Shown: positions 16,904-24,105, numbered from the stretch's first letter. The stretch is 64,000 bases of DNA from JASHUC01 sp035523875 (GCA_035523875.1 DATKPY010000002.1:1-64000); one strand, 5' to 3'. Numbers and translations: made by a program. Notes: generated from the letters alone by a model not told the origin.

Positions 16904-17813
16904 CCCGCACCGCGAGCGGCGAGGGTGAGCTCGTCAAGCGCTGCAGGGCTTCGAGATACTTCGCGGACGTGTGCGCGATCACCTCCGCGGGAAGGTGCGG
17001 GCCCGGGGCGCGCTTGTTCCAGTCGAGTGTCTCGAGATAGTCGCGCACGTACTGCTTGTCGAAGCTCGGCGGACTCGTTCCGGCGCGATAGGTCTCGGCG
17101 GGCCAAAAACGCGAGGAATCGGGCGTGAGCAGCTCGTCGATCAGCGCGAGGCCGGACTCGGCATCGAGGCCAAACTCGAATTTCGTATCCGCGATGATGA
17201 TGCCGCGCGCGCGCGCGTGCTCGGCGGCGTAGGCGTAGAGCGCGAGCGCGGTATCGCGGATGCGCGCGGCGAGCGCATCGCCCACGAGCTCCACGATGCG
17301 CGCGAAGGGAATGTTCTCATCGTGCTCGCCCGCGGGCGCCTTGGTCGCGGGCGTGAACAGCGGTCGCGGCAGTTGCGCGGCGAGCTCGAGACCTGCCGGC
17401 AGCTCGATGCCGCACACCGCGCCGGTGCGCTGATATTCCTTCCATCCCGACCCGATGAGGAACCCGCGCACCACCGCCTCGATCGGCAGCGCCTGCAGGC
17501 GCCGAACGATGACCGCGCGCCCGGCGAGCAACGCGAGCTCCGCGGGATCGTCCACGACGCTCTCGAGCGCGCGCCCCGTCAGATGGTTCGGGACGATGTG
17601 ACGGGTGCGCTCGAACCAGAAGTTGGAGATCTGATTGAGCACGCGACCTTTGTTCGGGATCGGATCGGGCAGCACCACGTCGAACGCGGACAGCCGATCG
17701 GTGGTGACGATGAGCATCGTCCCGGCGTCGATCGCGTAGCTGTCGCGAACCTTGCCCTGATGAATCTTGCGCAGAGTTCTCAGTTCGCTCGCGTAGAGAG
17801 TGTCCGCAGCCAT
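16872..17813 (-). CDS. purC: SAICAR synthetase (ADE1-like long form)
   Basis: Phosphoribosylaminoimidazole-succinocarboxamide synthase of purine synthesis. The 313-residue protein has KIHQGKVRDSYAID, DRLSAFDVVLPDPIPNKGRVL, VVRGFLIGSGWKEYQ, DTKFEFGLD and DSSRFWPAE...SFDKQYVRDYLE. At 313 residues it belongs to the longer ADE1-like branch, not the roughly 240-residue E. coli type. The start is 21 bp from the divergent djlA ATG; a TATATT hexamer lies eight bases before it and no Shine-Dalgarno is present, suggesting a leaderless mRNA. Confidence 0.96.
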   Translation of the reverse strand: MAADTLYASELRTLRKIHQGKVRDSYAIDAGTMLIVTTDRLSAFDVVLPDPIPNKGRVLNQISNFWFERTRHIVPNHLTGRALESVVDDPAELALLAGRAVIVRRLQALPIEAVVRGFLIGSGWKEYQRTGAVCGIELPAGLELAAQLPRPLFTPATKAPAGEHDENIPFARIVELVGDALAARIRDTALALYAYAAEHARARGIIIADTKFEFGLDAESGLALIDELLTPDSSRFWPAETYRAGTSPPSFDKQYVRDYLETLDWNKRAPGPHLPAEVIAHTSAKYLEALQRLTSSPSPLAVRVSSPVEPTRR

Positions 17814-17820
17814 GGCAAGC

Positions 17821-17829
17821 TAATATAAC
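17821..17829. promoter_or_regulatory. overlapping divergent -10-like elements, purC/djlA
   Basis: The 21 bp between the purC and djlA start codons contain TAATATAAC. On the plus strand TAATAT ends eight bases before the djlA ATG (or TATAAC five before); on the minus strand TATATT ends eight bases before the purC ATG. Both transcripts would start at or very near their AUG. The -35 boxes would lie inside the opposite gene and are not obvious. Confidence 0.4.
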
Positions 17830-17834
17830 AACCT

Positions 17835-18629
17835 ATGGCCCAGTGGACCGGGAAAGTCTTCGGCGGAGTGCTCGGCTTCCTCACCCTCGGTCCGCTCGGC
17901 GCGGCGATCGGCGTGCTGCTCGGCCATCAGTTCGACGCGGACGCGCAATCGCGGCGCGAGGCCGGTCCGCGCCTCGATCCGGCCGCCTTCGGCGAGCTGT
18001 TCTTTCGCAGCACCTTTCAGGTGATGGGTCACATTGCCAAGGCCGACGGCCGCGTGTCGGAGCAGGAGATCGAGGCGGCGCGCGCGATCATGGCGGAGCT
18101 GCGGCTCGATGCGCAGCAGGTGCGCGCCGCGATCGCGCATTTCACCGCGGGCAAGCAGCGCGGATTCGCACTCGATGCGGCGCTCACGGCGCTCGCGCGC
18201 GCGTGCACCGGCCGACCGGACCTCCTGCGCATCTTCGTCGAGATCCAGATGCGCGCGGCGCTCGGGGGAAACAATCTCGATCCGTCGGCGCGCGCGCTCT
18301 TGCAGCGCATCGCCTCGCGGCTCGGGATCTCCTACCTCGAGCTCGCCCAGATGGAGGCGGTGCTGCGCATCCGCCGCGGCAGCTTCGCGCGCGAGCAGGC
18401 GCGCGCTGCAACCGCGCAGCAGCTCGAGCAGGCCTACCGCGTGCTCGAGGTGGATCCGAAGGTCGACAACGAGGAGGTTGCGAAGGCCTATCGGCGCCAG
18501 CTGAGCCGGCATCACCCGGACAAGCTGAAGGCGAACGGCCTACCCGACTCCATGATCGAGCACGCCAAGCAGCGCACCCAGCAGATCATCGAGGCGTACG
18601 AGCTCATCCGCGAGCGGCGCGGCATCTGA
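17835..18629 (+). CDS. djlA: co-chaperone DjlA
   Basis: Membrane-anchored J-domain protein that stimulates DnaK. The 264-residue protein has an N-terminal hydrophobic Gly-rich segment (about 7-30), a central TerB-like helical domain (about 55-170; VMGHIAKADGRVSEQEIEAA) and a C-terminal J domain with the HPD tripeptide in SRHHPDKL near residue 226. The order and length match DjlA. It is divergent from purC with a 21-bp gap and lacks an upstream Shine-Dalgarno sequence. Confidence 0.94.
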   Translation: MAQWTGKVFGGVLGFLTLGPLGAAIGVLLGHQFDADAQSRREAGPRLDPAAFGELFFRSTFQVMGHIAKADGRVSEQEIEAARAIMAELRLDAQQVRAAIAHFTAGKQRGFALDAALTALARACTGRPDLLRIFVEIQMRAALGGNNLDPSARALLQRIASRLGISYLELAQMEAVLRIRRGSFAREQARAATAQQLEQAYRVLEVDPKVDNEEVAKAYRRQLSRHHPDKLKANGLPDSMIEHAKQRTQQIIEAYELIRERRGI

Positions 18630-18673
18630 CGGCGGTCCCGCGAGGGTGCTCGAGCGCACGGAGGGCGATCGCC

Positions 18674-18701
18674 TGGACAGTGCGCGAGCCGTTGCTACAC
18701 T
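18674..18701 (+). promoter_or_regulatory. promoter of rpe, probably leaderless
   Basis: TGGACA and TACACT are separated by 16 bp. The -10 element ends seven bases before the rpe ATG, so the transcript would start at or next to the AUG. This is the best -35/-10 pair among the possible leaderless genes in the window. Confidence 0.55.
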
Positions 18702-18708
18702 TCCCGGC

Positions 18709-19380
18709 ATGCTCCCCCGCTGGATAGCCCCTTCGATCCTCTCCGCGGACTTCGCGCGGCTCGGCGAGGAAGTCAACGCCGTTCTGGATGCCGGCGCGGA
18801 CCTCATCCACTTCGACGTGATGGACAATCATTACGTCCCGAACCTCACGGTGGGACCGATGGTGTGCACAGCGCTGCATCGGCACGCCCCGCACGCAGCC
18901 CTCGACGTGCATCTCATGGTCACGCCGGTCGATCGCATCGTTGCGGACTTCGCCGCGGCCGGCGCCACCTACATCAGCTTCCATCCCGAGGCGACCGAGC
19001 ATGTCGATCGGAGCATCGAGCTCATCCGCGAGCACGGCTGCCGGCCGGGGCTGGTACTCAACCCCGCGAGTCCACTCAACTGGCTCGATTACACGCTCGA
19101 GAAGCTCGACCTCGTGCTCATCATGTCGGTGAACCCGGGGTTCGGCGGCCAGCCGTTCATCCCGAGTGCGCTCGACAAGCTCGCTGCGGTGCGTCAGCGG
19201 ATCGACGCGACGGGCAAGCCCATCAGGCTGGAAGTCGACGGGGGCGTGAAGGTCGACAATATCGCCGAGATCGCGCGCGCCGGAGCCGATACGTTCGTGG
19301 CGGGCTCGGCAATCTTCGAGAGCGGAGATTACCGCGCGACCATTCGGGAGATGCGCGAACGGATCGCGCGCGGCGTGTGA
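18709..19380 (+). CDS. rpe: ribulose-phosphate 3-epimerase
   Basis: Interconverts ribulose 5-phosphate and xylulose 5-phosphate in the pentose phosphate pathway. The 223-residue TIM-barrel protein has IAPSILSADFARLGEE, HFDVMDNHYVPNLTVGP, DVHLMVTPVD, MSVNPGFGGQPFIP and EVDGGVKVDNI, the expected metal and phosphate-binding elements. The ATG giving MLPRWIAPSI is chosen because it lies directly after a good promoter and gives the usual length. Confidence 0.96.
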   Translation: MLPRWIAPSILSADFARLGEEVNAVLDAGADLIHFDVMDNHYVPNLTVGPMVCTALHRHAPHAALDVHLMVTPVDRIVADFAAAGATYISFHPEATEHVDRSIELIREHGCRPGLVLNPASPLNWLDYTLEKLDLVLIMSVNPGFGGQPFIPSALDKLAAVRQRIDATGKPIRLEVDGGVKVDNIAEIARAGADTFVAGSAIFESGDYRATIREMRERIARGV

Positions 19381-19402
19381 TGCGGACGGCGCGCTCCCAA
19401 GC

Positions 19403-20146
19403 TCAAACGTCGTCCTCGTCGTCATCCTCGTCGTCCTCATCGAGCATGCGGCCGGTCTTGGCGGCCGCAGGCTTTGCCGGGACGATCACCGGCCGGGTCT
19501 TCATCTTGGGTCGCGCGTTGAACACGACGATGGTCTTGCCCGTCGCACGCAGCAGCCCCTGCTCTTCGAGGACTTTGAGCACCCTTCCGGCCATCTCGCG
19601 CGAGCAGCCGACGAGCCGCGAGAGCTCCTGGCGGCTCACCTTGATCTGCATGCCTTCGGGATGGGTCATCGCATCGGGCTCGCCGCACAGGTCCATGATG
19701 GCATGCGCCACCCGCCCGGTGACATCGACGAAAGCGAGATCGCCGAGCTTGCGGTTGGTGCGGTCGAGGCGCGTGGCGAGCTGGGTCGCAAGCTCGAAGA
19801 TGAGTCCCGGGCTCTCGGCCGCGATCTGCCGGAAGCGCGGATAGGTCATCTCCGCGAGCTCGCACTGGTTGCGGGTGCGGACCCAGGCGCTGCGGGTGGG
19901 CTGCTCGTAGAACAGGCCCATCTCGCCGAAGAACTGCCCCTTGTTGAGGTAAGCGAGAACCATCTCGTTGCCTTCTTCGTCCTCGATCATCACCTCAACC
20001 GAGCCGCTGATGATGTAGTAGAGAACGTCCGGCAGATCACCCGCATGGATCACGACGGTCTTGGAGGGCACCGTGCGTATCCGGCAGTAGCTCAAGAAGC
20101 GGTTGATCGCCGGAATATCACTCAGCGGCTTGACGTTTTCTTCCAT
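19403..20146 (-). CDS. crp: CRP-family transcription regulator (Vfr/Clp-like) with acidic tail
   Basis: A 247-residue cyclic-nucleotide-binding regulator. The N-terminal cNMP domain has IIHAGD, YYIISGSVEVMIED and KGQFFGEMGLFYEQPTRSAWV, the last being the phosphate-binding cassette form seen in CRP, Vfr and Clp. The helix-turn-helix VSRQELSRLVGCSREMAGRVLK matches the E. coli CRP recognition helix (Arg-Glu, Gly-Cys-Ser-Arg-Glu), so it should read TGTGA-type sites. After GKTIVVF the protein continues about 40 residues beyond normal CRP, ending in an almost pure Asp/Glu run. The start is set at MEENVKPL; GGGGGT lies close upstream. Confidence 0.92.
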   Translation of the reverse strand: MEENVKPLSDIPAINRFLSYCRIRTVPSKTVVIHAGDLPDVLYYIISGSVEVMIEDEEGNEMVLAYLNKGQFFGEMGLFYEQPTRSAWVRTRNQCELAEMTYPRFRQIAAESPGLIFELATQLATRLDRTNRKLGDLAFVDVTGRVAHAIMDLCGEPDAMTHPEGMQIKVSRQELSRLVGCSREMAGRVLKVLEEQGLLRATGKTIVVFNARPKMKTRPVIVPAKPAAAKTGRMLDEDDEDDDEDDV

Positions 20147-20186
20147 TTTCGACCCCCTGAGCGCGCGACGGCGCCATGGAGAAGTA

Positions 20187-20192
20187 TTTATA
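20187..20192 (-). promoter_or_regulatory. AT-rich -10-like element of crp
   Basis: TATAAA on the minus strand within TATGTATAAATAC, an AT-rich island in GC-rich sequence about 40 bases before the crp ATG. A TTGCAG lies 14 bp upstream, too close for an ideal -35 box, so the exact register is uncertain. Confidence 0.35.
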
Positions 20193-20212
20193 CATATCCC
20201 AGCAAACTGCAA

Positions 20213-20238
20213 GGGAGCCGGTGCCGCCCACGGCTCCC
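20213..20238 (-). terminator. hairpin after coq7
   Basis: GGGAGCCG at 20213-20220 pairs with CGGCTCCC at 20231-20238 around a 10-base loop. Read on the minus strand the stem is followed by TTGCAGTTTGC rather than a clean T-run, and it sits 17 bp after the coq7 stop. It may end coq7 transcription weakly before the crp promoter. Confidence 0.35.
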
Positions 20239-20254
20239 GGACGCGGCAGAGCGG

Positions 20255-20887
20255 TCATACCCAGTACGCGGTACGCGTCATCAAGCGTGCGGTCCGGCGC
20301 ATCAGCGCCTGAAGGGGTAGCGGGAGGCGCTGCCCCCCGGCTGCATGCGCGGTCGCGGCATGGCGCGACTCATCGCTGCGCATCGTGCGCAGGATGGCGC
20401 GGCTGCGCTCGTCGGCCGGCGGCAGGCGGCGCAAGTGGTCATCGAGGTGACCTTCGACCTGACGCTCGGTCTCCGCGACGAACCCGAGGCTTGCCCCGTC
20501 CCCGAAGCTCGCCGCGAGGGCGCCGATGGCAAAGGAGCCCGCGTACCAGAGGGGATTGAGGAGACTCGGCCGGGAGCCGAGCTCGCGCAGACGCTCGGCG
20601 CACCAGGCGAGGTGATCGGACTCCTCCTGTGCCGCGCGCAGCAGCAGCTCGCGGGTCGCGGCACTCCGCGCGACCACCGCCTGGCCGTAATAAAGGGCCT
20701 GCGCTGCGATCTCTCCGGCATGATTCACCCGCATGAGCGCGGCGGTCTCGCGCCGTTCGCTTGCGGAGAGCTCGGCACGCTCCCCGGCTGCGGGATTGGA
20801 CCTTGAAGCCTGGGCTGAGCCAGTCACCGCGCGCAGCGCCCGATCGGCGGCGACGATGAGCGGCTCGAGGAGCCCGTTCGGTGCCAT
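20255..20887 (-). CDS. coq7: 3-demethoxyubiquinol 3-hydroxylase Coq7
   Basis: Di-iron carboxylate hydroxylase of ubiquinone synthesis, replacing the flavoprotein UbiF of enterics. The 210-residue protein has RVNHAGEIAAQALYYGQA, QEESDHLAWCAERL, and ETERQVEGHLDDHL...DESRHAA, giving the ExxH iron ligands. A perfect TATAAT lies eight bases before the ATG on the minus strand with no Shine-Dalgarno sequence, so the mRNA may be leaderless. With UbiH and the UbiI-like protein at 28-30 kb the three ring hydroxylation steps appear covered. Confidence 0.95.
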   Translation of the reverse strand: MAPNGLLEPLIVAADRALRAVTGSAQASRSNPAAGERAELSASERRETAALMRVNHAGEIAAQALYYGQAVVARSAATRELLLRAAQEESDHLAWCAERLRELGSRPSLLNPLWYAGSFAIGALAASFGDGASLGFVAETERQVEGHLDDHLRRLPPADERSRAILRTMRSDESRHAATAHAAGGQRLPLPLQALMRRTARLMTRTAYWV

Positions 20888-20895
20888 AAGGTTCG

Positions 20896-20901
20896 ATTAT
20901 A
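20896..20901 (-). promoter_or_regulatory. consensus -10 of coq7
   Basis: TATAAT on the minus strand, eight bases before the coq7 ATG, implying transcription from about the start codon. The -35 box is weak. Confidence 0.45.
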
Positions 20902-20926
20902 TAAGCGGAAAGACCGGTTCCGTGCT

Positions 20927-20955
20927 TTGCATTGGCAGGCGCGCTTCAGTACACT
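20927..20955 (+). promoter_or_regulatory. promoter of rplM-rpsI
   Basis: TTGCAT and TACACT separated by 17 bp, on the plus strand between the divergent coq7 and rplM genes. It would give a 5' leader of about 60 bases for the ribosomal protein operon. Confidence 0.55.
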
Positions 20956-20978
20956 TGCCGCCCTTTTTCGGTTCGAGG

Positions 20979-21007
20979 GCCCGCGCCCCTTCAGGGCGGC
21001 CGCGGGC
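20979..21007 (+). promoter_or_regulatory. stem-loop in the rplM leader
   Basis: GCCCGCG at 20979-20985 pairs with CGCGGGC at 21001-21007, enclosing a smaller CCCT/AGGG stem, just upstream of GGAAG and the rplM ATG. L13 operons carry autoregulatory leaders in several bacteria; whether this stem is one is an inference. Confidence 0.35.
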
Positions 21008-21020
21008 GGAAGTGATCGAG

Positions 21021-21449
21021 ATGAGCACGGTGTTCGCCAAAGAAGGCACGGTTCGGGGTGACTGGTACCTCGTGGATGCGAGCGGCAAGACGTTGGGGAG
21101 GTTCGCCTCCCAGATCGCCCATCGCTTGAAGGGCAAGCACAAGCCGAGCTACACCCCCCACGTCGATATGGGCGACCACATCGTCGTGGTGAATGCGGAG
21201 AAGATCCGTGTAACCGGACGCAAGCTCGCGGACAAGGTCTACTACCACCACAGTGGGCATATCGGCGGCATCAAATCGATCGGACTCGCGAAGCTCCTCC
21301 AGGAGCACCCCGAGCGGGCGATCGAGTTCGCGGTGAAGGGGATGCTGCCCAAGAACCCGCTCGGGCGCCGCATGTTCAAGAAGCTGCACGTGTTCGCCGG
21401 CGGCGAGCACCCCCACCGGGCCCAGCAACCCCGGCCTTTGGAGATCTGA
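21021..21449 (+). CDS. rplM: 50S ribosomal protein L13
   Basis: Early-assembling large-subunit protein. At 142 residues it has exactly the E. coli length. Conserved blocks include WYLVDASGKTLGRFASQIAHRL, YTPHVDMGDHIVVVNAEKI, YYHHSGHIGG and VKGMLPKNPLGRRMFKKLHV. It is followed after two bases by rpsI, the standard operon. Confidence 0.98.
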   Translation: MSTVFAKEGTVRGDWYLVDASGKTLGRFASQIAHRLKGKHKPSYTPHVDMGDHIVVVNAEKIRVTGRKLADKVYYHHSGHIGGIKSIGLAKLLQEHPERAIEFAVKGMLPKNPLGRRMFKKLHVFAGGEHPHRAQQPRPLEI

Positions 21450-21451
21450 GA

Positions 21452-21844
21452 ATGGCTGCCCAGCACAACTACGGCACCGGCCGGCGCAAGACCGCGACCG
21501 CCCGGGTCTACCTCAAGTCCGGCTCCGGGCGCATCACCGTGAACAGCCGGCCGCTCGATGAGTTCTTCGGCCGCGAGACCGGGCGGATGATCGTGCGCCA
21601 GCCGCTCGAGCTCACGCAGCTCGGCGGACGCTTCGACATCACCGTGCACGTCTCGGGCGGCGGCATCACCGGCCAGGCGGGCGCCATCCGCATGGGCCTC
21701 ACCCGCGCGCTGATCGACTATGACGAGACGCTGCGCCGGCCGCTGCGCGTGGCCGGATTCGTCACCCGTGATGCGCGCGAAGTGGAGCGCAAGAAGGTCG
21801 GTCGCCGCAAAGCGCGTCGCGGCACACAGTACTCCAAGCGCTGA
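21452..21844 (+). CDS. rpsI: 30S ribosomal protein S9
   Basis: Small-subunit protein whose basic C-terminal tail reaches the P-site tRNA. The 130-residue product has YGTGRRKTATARVYLK, SRPLDEFFGRET, SGGGITGQAGAIRMGLTRAL and ends KKVGRRKARRGTQYSKR, the conserved tail. Start two bases after the rplM stop. Confidence 0.98.
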   Translation: MAAQHNYGTGRRKTATARVYLKSGSGRITVNSRPLDEFFGRETGRMIVRQPLELTQLGGRFDITVHVSGGGITGQAGAIRMGLTRALIDYDETLRRPLRVAGFVTRDAREVERKKVGRRKARRGTQYSKR

Positions 21845-21919
21845 TCCGTTCGCGCCCACCGCAGGGGAGCGGGACGAGACAGGCGAGCCGGTCGCGGAGA
21901 AGGACCGAGTACGGCGCGT

Positions 21920-21993
21920 TGGGGGATCGTCTAGTGGTAGGACAGCGGACTCTGACTCCGTTAACCTAGGTTCGAATCCTAGTCCCCCAGCCA
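21920..21993 (+). tRNA. tRNA-Gln (anticodon CUG)
   Basis: A 74-base cloverleaf. The acceptor stem TGGGGGA pairs with TCCCCCA, the discriminator is G and the CCA end is encoded. The D-arm is TCGTCTAGTGGTAGGACA; the anticodon stem GCGGA/TCCGT encloses the loop CTCTGAC with anticodon CTG; the T-arm is CTAGGTTCGAATCCTAG. The weak first acceptor pair is typical of glutamine tRNA. It lies 75 bp after rpsI on the same strand and its CCA end is two bases from the stop codon of the convergent alcohol dehydrogenase gene. Confidence 0.97.
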
Positions 21994-21995
21994 AC

Positions 21996-23168
21996 TCATT
22001 CGTACGCCTCCCGGAGCAATCCCTCGACCTCCTCCCGCGTCACCCGCCTCGGCACCGCGTCGAACCCTTCGAGCTCATCCACCACCGCCTGGGCGATGTC
22101 GTAGAGCCGCTCTCTCTCGACCCCGAGCGCGGCGAGCGTTCTCGGCACGTCGAATCCGGCGATGAACGCCTCCACCCGCGCCGCGCACGCGAGCGCCCCA
22201 TCGAGCGGCCGCACGGGATCGAAGGGGACGCGCAATCCCTCCGCCACATCCGCGAAGCGCGCCGGCGCGATCCGCGCCATGAAGCGCATGGCCGGGACTA
22301 GCGCGATGCACGAGGTGACCCCATGGGGCACGTTCCACGCGGGCCCGATCTGGTGCCCGAGCGCATGGGAGAGGCCGAGCCCCGTGTTGAAGCCTCCGTA
22401 GAGGGACAGCCAGGCGGCATCGAGACACTCACCGCGATGCATGATGTGCGCGGGCGTTGCGCCGAGCGAGGCCGGGAGGTGCGCGAGGAGCATGCGGATT
22501 GCGCGCACGGCAAGCGCATCGGAGAGCGGATGCGCACGCTTTGCGTAGATGGCCTCGATCGCATGGTCGAGCACGCGGATCCCGGTGCTCACCCAGAGCG
22601 TATCCGGTGTTTGCACGCAGAGCTCGGGATCGTGGATCACCACGCAGGGCTGCAGGCGCGCATCGATGACTGCGCGCTTAGCCCGGGTCGTCTCGTCCGT
22701 GACACCCCCGCCGGGCGTGAAGGCCGCCGCCGACAGCGTGGTCGGCAGCGCGATGTGCACGAGGTCGGGTCCGGGCACGCGCTGAAACGCCCGTGCGAAG
22801 TCGAGCGCGCCGGCCTCGAAAGTCATATCGCGACCGTAAAGCAGGCTCGCGGCGGCGACCTTCGCCCCATCGATGACGCTGCCCCCGCCGAAGCTCACGA
22901 TCGAGTCCGCACCGAGATCGGCCATCGACGCCGCGAGCGCGCGCACGCGGCCCGCGGGTGCGTGCTGCGCAACCTGAGCGTAGAGGCCCACGCAATGCGC
23001 GCCGAGCGCGCCGCGCACGCGCTCGAGGAGCGGCGAGCGGCCGAGCGAGGCGCTCGTGGCGATGAGGGCGCGCCGCGCGCCGCGATCGGAAAGCTCGCGG
23101 CCGAGGACCTCGACCGAGCCCGCACCCGAGACCACCTTCTCCAGCCGAGTGAGCATGAACTGCCGCAT
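21996..23168 (-). CDS. iron-containing alcohol dehydrogenase family protein
   Basis: A 390-residue group III dehydrogenase. The N-terminal NAD(P)-binding half contains SFGGGSVIDGAKVAA, and the C-terminal metal domain has DHAIEAIY, GLSHALGHQIG and NVPHGVTS, giving the Asp/His/His/His iron ligands. Closest by eye to the maleylacetate-reductase/alcohol-dehydrogenase branch; the substrate is unknown. The ATG with GGGAG four to five bases upstream is preferred to a GTG 11 codons earlier. It follows rpiA by about 55 bp on the same strand. Confidence 0.87.
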   Translation of the reverse strand: MRQFMLTRLEKVVSGAGSVEVLGRELSDRGARRALIATSASLGRSPLLERVRGALGAHCVGLYAQVAQHAPAGRVRALAASMADLGADSIVSFGGGSVIDGAKVAAASLLYGRDMTFEAGALDFARAFQRVPGPDLVHIALPTTLSAAAFTPGGGVTDETTRAKRAVIDARLQPCVVIHDPELCVQTPDTLWVSTGIRVLDHAIEAIYAKRAHPLSDALAVRAIRMLLAHLPASLGATPAHIMHRGECLDAAWLSLYGGFNTGLGLSHALGHQIGPAWNVPHGVTSCIALVPAMRFMARIAPARFADVAEGLRVPFDPVRPLDGALACAARVEAFIAGFDVPRTLAALGVERERLYDIAQAVVDELEGFDAVPRRVTREEVEGLLREAYE

Positions 23169-23222
23169 GGGGCTCCCGGGCCGGACGGCCGAATGCGACA
23201 CCGCCGCGCACCCGGTCCGCTG

Positions 23223-23873
23223 TCAGATCTCGATGACGCCGTCCGCCGTCCCGACGATGAGCAGATCGGCGGGCCGGTGCGCGAACAGGCCGACCGTGAC
23301 GACGCCCGCGATCTGATCGAGCTCGGCCTCGAGGCGCACGGGGTCGGCGATCGTGAGTCCGCGCACGTCGAGAATGTGATTGCCATTGTCGGTGACGTAG
23401 CCGCGCCGCCACTCGGCCCGGCCGCCGTACTCGGCGAGCCGTCGCGCGACGAGCTCACGCGCCATGGGGATCACCTCGACGGGCACGCCGAACGCCCCGA
23501 GCGTCTCGACAAGCTTCGAGTCATCGATGATGCAGAAGAATTCCCGCGCGGCCTCCGCCACGATCTTCTCGCGCGTGAGCGCACCGCCGCCGCCCTTCAC
23601 CAGGTGACGGCGGCGTGTCGCCTCGTCGGCGCCATCGACGTAGAGCGCAAGCTCGCCGGCATCGTTCAAGTCGACGACCTCGATGCCGATCGCCTGCAAG
23701 CGGGCGCTGGTGCGCTCAGAGCTCGAGACCGCACGCAGCGTGCCTGCACGCGAGGCGAGCGCGTCGATGAAGCAGCTCACGGTCGAGCCGGTGCCGACGC
23801 CGATGAGCGTGCTCGTGCCCAGGTATCCGAGGGCCGCGGCCGCGGCGCGCCTTTTCTTCTCGAGCGGATCCAT
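23223..23873 (-). CDS. rpiA: ribose-5-phosphate isomerase A
   Basis: Interconverts ribose 5-phosphate and ribulose 5-phosphate. The 216-residue protein has LIGVGTGSTVSCFIDAL, the catalytic DGADEA, LVKGGGGALTREKIVA and a final FAHRPADLLIVG region. The start is the ATG giving MDPLEKKRRAAA; the longer frame would run into two hairpins and the lysine-rich ORF. It is preceded by an unusual leader with tandem stem-loops, so it may be controlled at the RNA level. Together with rpe it supplies the non-oxidative pentose pathway. Confidence 0.95.
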   Translation of the reverse strand: MDPLEKKRRAAAAALGYLGTSTLIGVGTGSTVSCFIDALASRAGTLRAVSSSERTSARLQAIGIEVVDLNDAGELALYVDGADEATRRRHLVKGGGGALTREKIVAEAAREFFCIIDDSKLVETLGAFGVPVEVIPMARELVARRLAEYGGRAEWRRGYVTDNGNHILDVRGLTIADPVRLEAELDQIAGVVTVGLFAHRPADLLIVGTADGVIEI

Positions 23874-23899
23874 GTTTCGGCTGCGCGTATCGGGCTCCA

Positions 23900-23937
23900 G
23901 AAACGACTGTGCCCGCAGATGCGGGCACAGTCGTTTC
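23900..23937 (-). promoter_or_regulatory. 17-bp perfect hairpin in the rpiA leader
   Basis: GAAACGACTGTGCCCGC at 23900-23916 pairs perfectly with GCGGGCACAGTCGTTTC at 23921-23937 around the four-base loop AGAT. It ends about 26 bases before the rpiA ATG and has no T-run after it on the minus strand. It could attenuate, stabilise or process the transcript. Confidence 0.7.
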
Positions 23938-23947
23938 CGATTCGATT

Positions 23948-23979
23948 CGGCGGGCGCGGCTTGCGATCCGCGCCCGCCG
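23948..23979 (-). terminator. 12-bp hairpin after the lysine-rich ORF
   Basis: CGGCGGGCGCGG at 23948-23959 pairs with CCGCGCCCGCCG at 23968-23979 around an eight-base loop, 11 bases after the stop of the lysine-rich ORF on the minus strand. No T-run follows. It may be a terminator or the first of two leader stems before rpiA. Confidence 0.45.
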
Positions 23980-23990
23980 AGCTTCAAGGC

Positions 23991-24041
23991 CTATTTCTTC
24001 TTGGCTGCTTTCTTCTTGGCCTTCTTTTTTGCCTTCGCCAT
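23991..24041 (-). CDS. 16-residue lysine/alanine-rich peptide
   Basis: The peptide MAKAKKKAKKKAAKKK is followed by TAG. It has its own Shine-Dalgarno sequence (GGAGAG, five bases before the ATG) and a good promoter about 40 bases upstream (TTGTAA, 16 bp, TATACT). Ten of 16 residues are lysine, resembling the tails of histone H1-like or AlgP-like DNA-binding proteins. Two stable hairpins follow before rpiA. It may be a real nucleic-acid-binding micropeptide or a leader peptide whose lysine codons sense translation. No homologue is claimed. Confidence 0.55.
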   Translation of the reverse strand: MAKAKKKAKKKAAKKK

Positions 24042-24077
24042 ATTGGCTCTCCAGTTGTCGGGTTAGTCCGAGGTCGG

Positions 24078-24105
24078 AGTATATACACGCGAATCGAAAT
24101 TACAA
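24078..24105 (-). promoter_or_regulatory. promoter of the lysine-rich ORF/rpiA transcript
   Basis: On the minus strand TTGTAA (24105-24100) and TATACT (24083-24078) are separated by 16 bp in an AT-rich island. Transcription should start near 24071, about 30 bases before the lysine-rich ORF. Confidence 0.6.

Noticed and set aside
21920..21993. tRNA-Gln as an integration site for a genomic island
   Set aside because: No integrase, phage gene or direct repeat of the tRNA 3' end was seen nearby; neighbouring genes look chromosomal.
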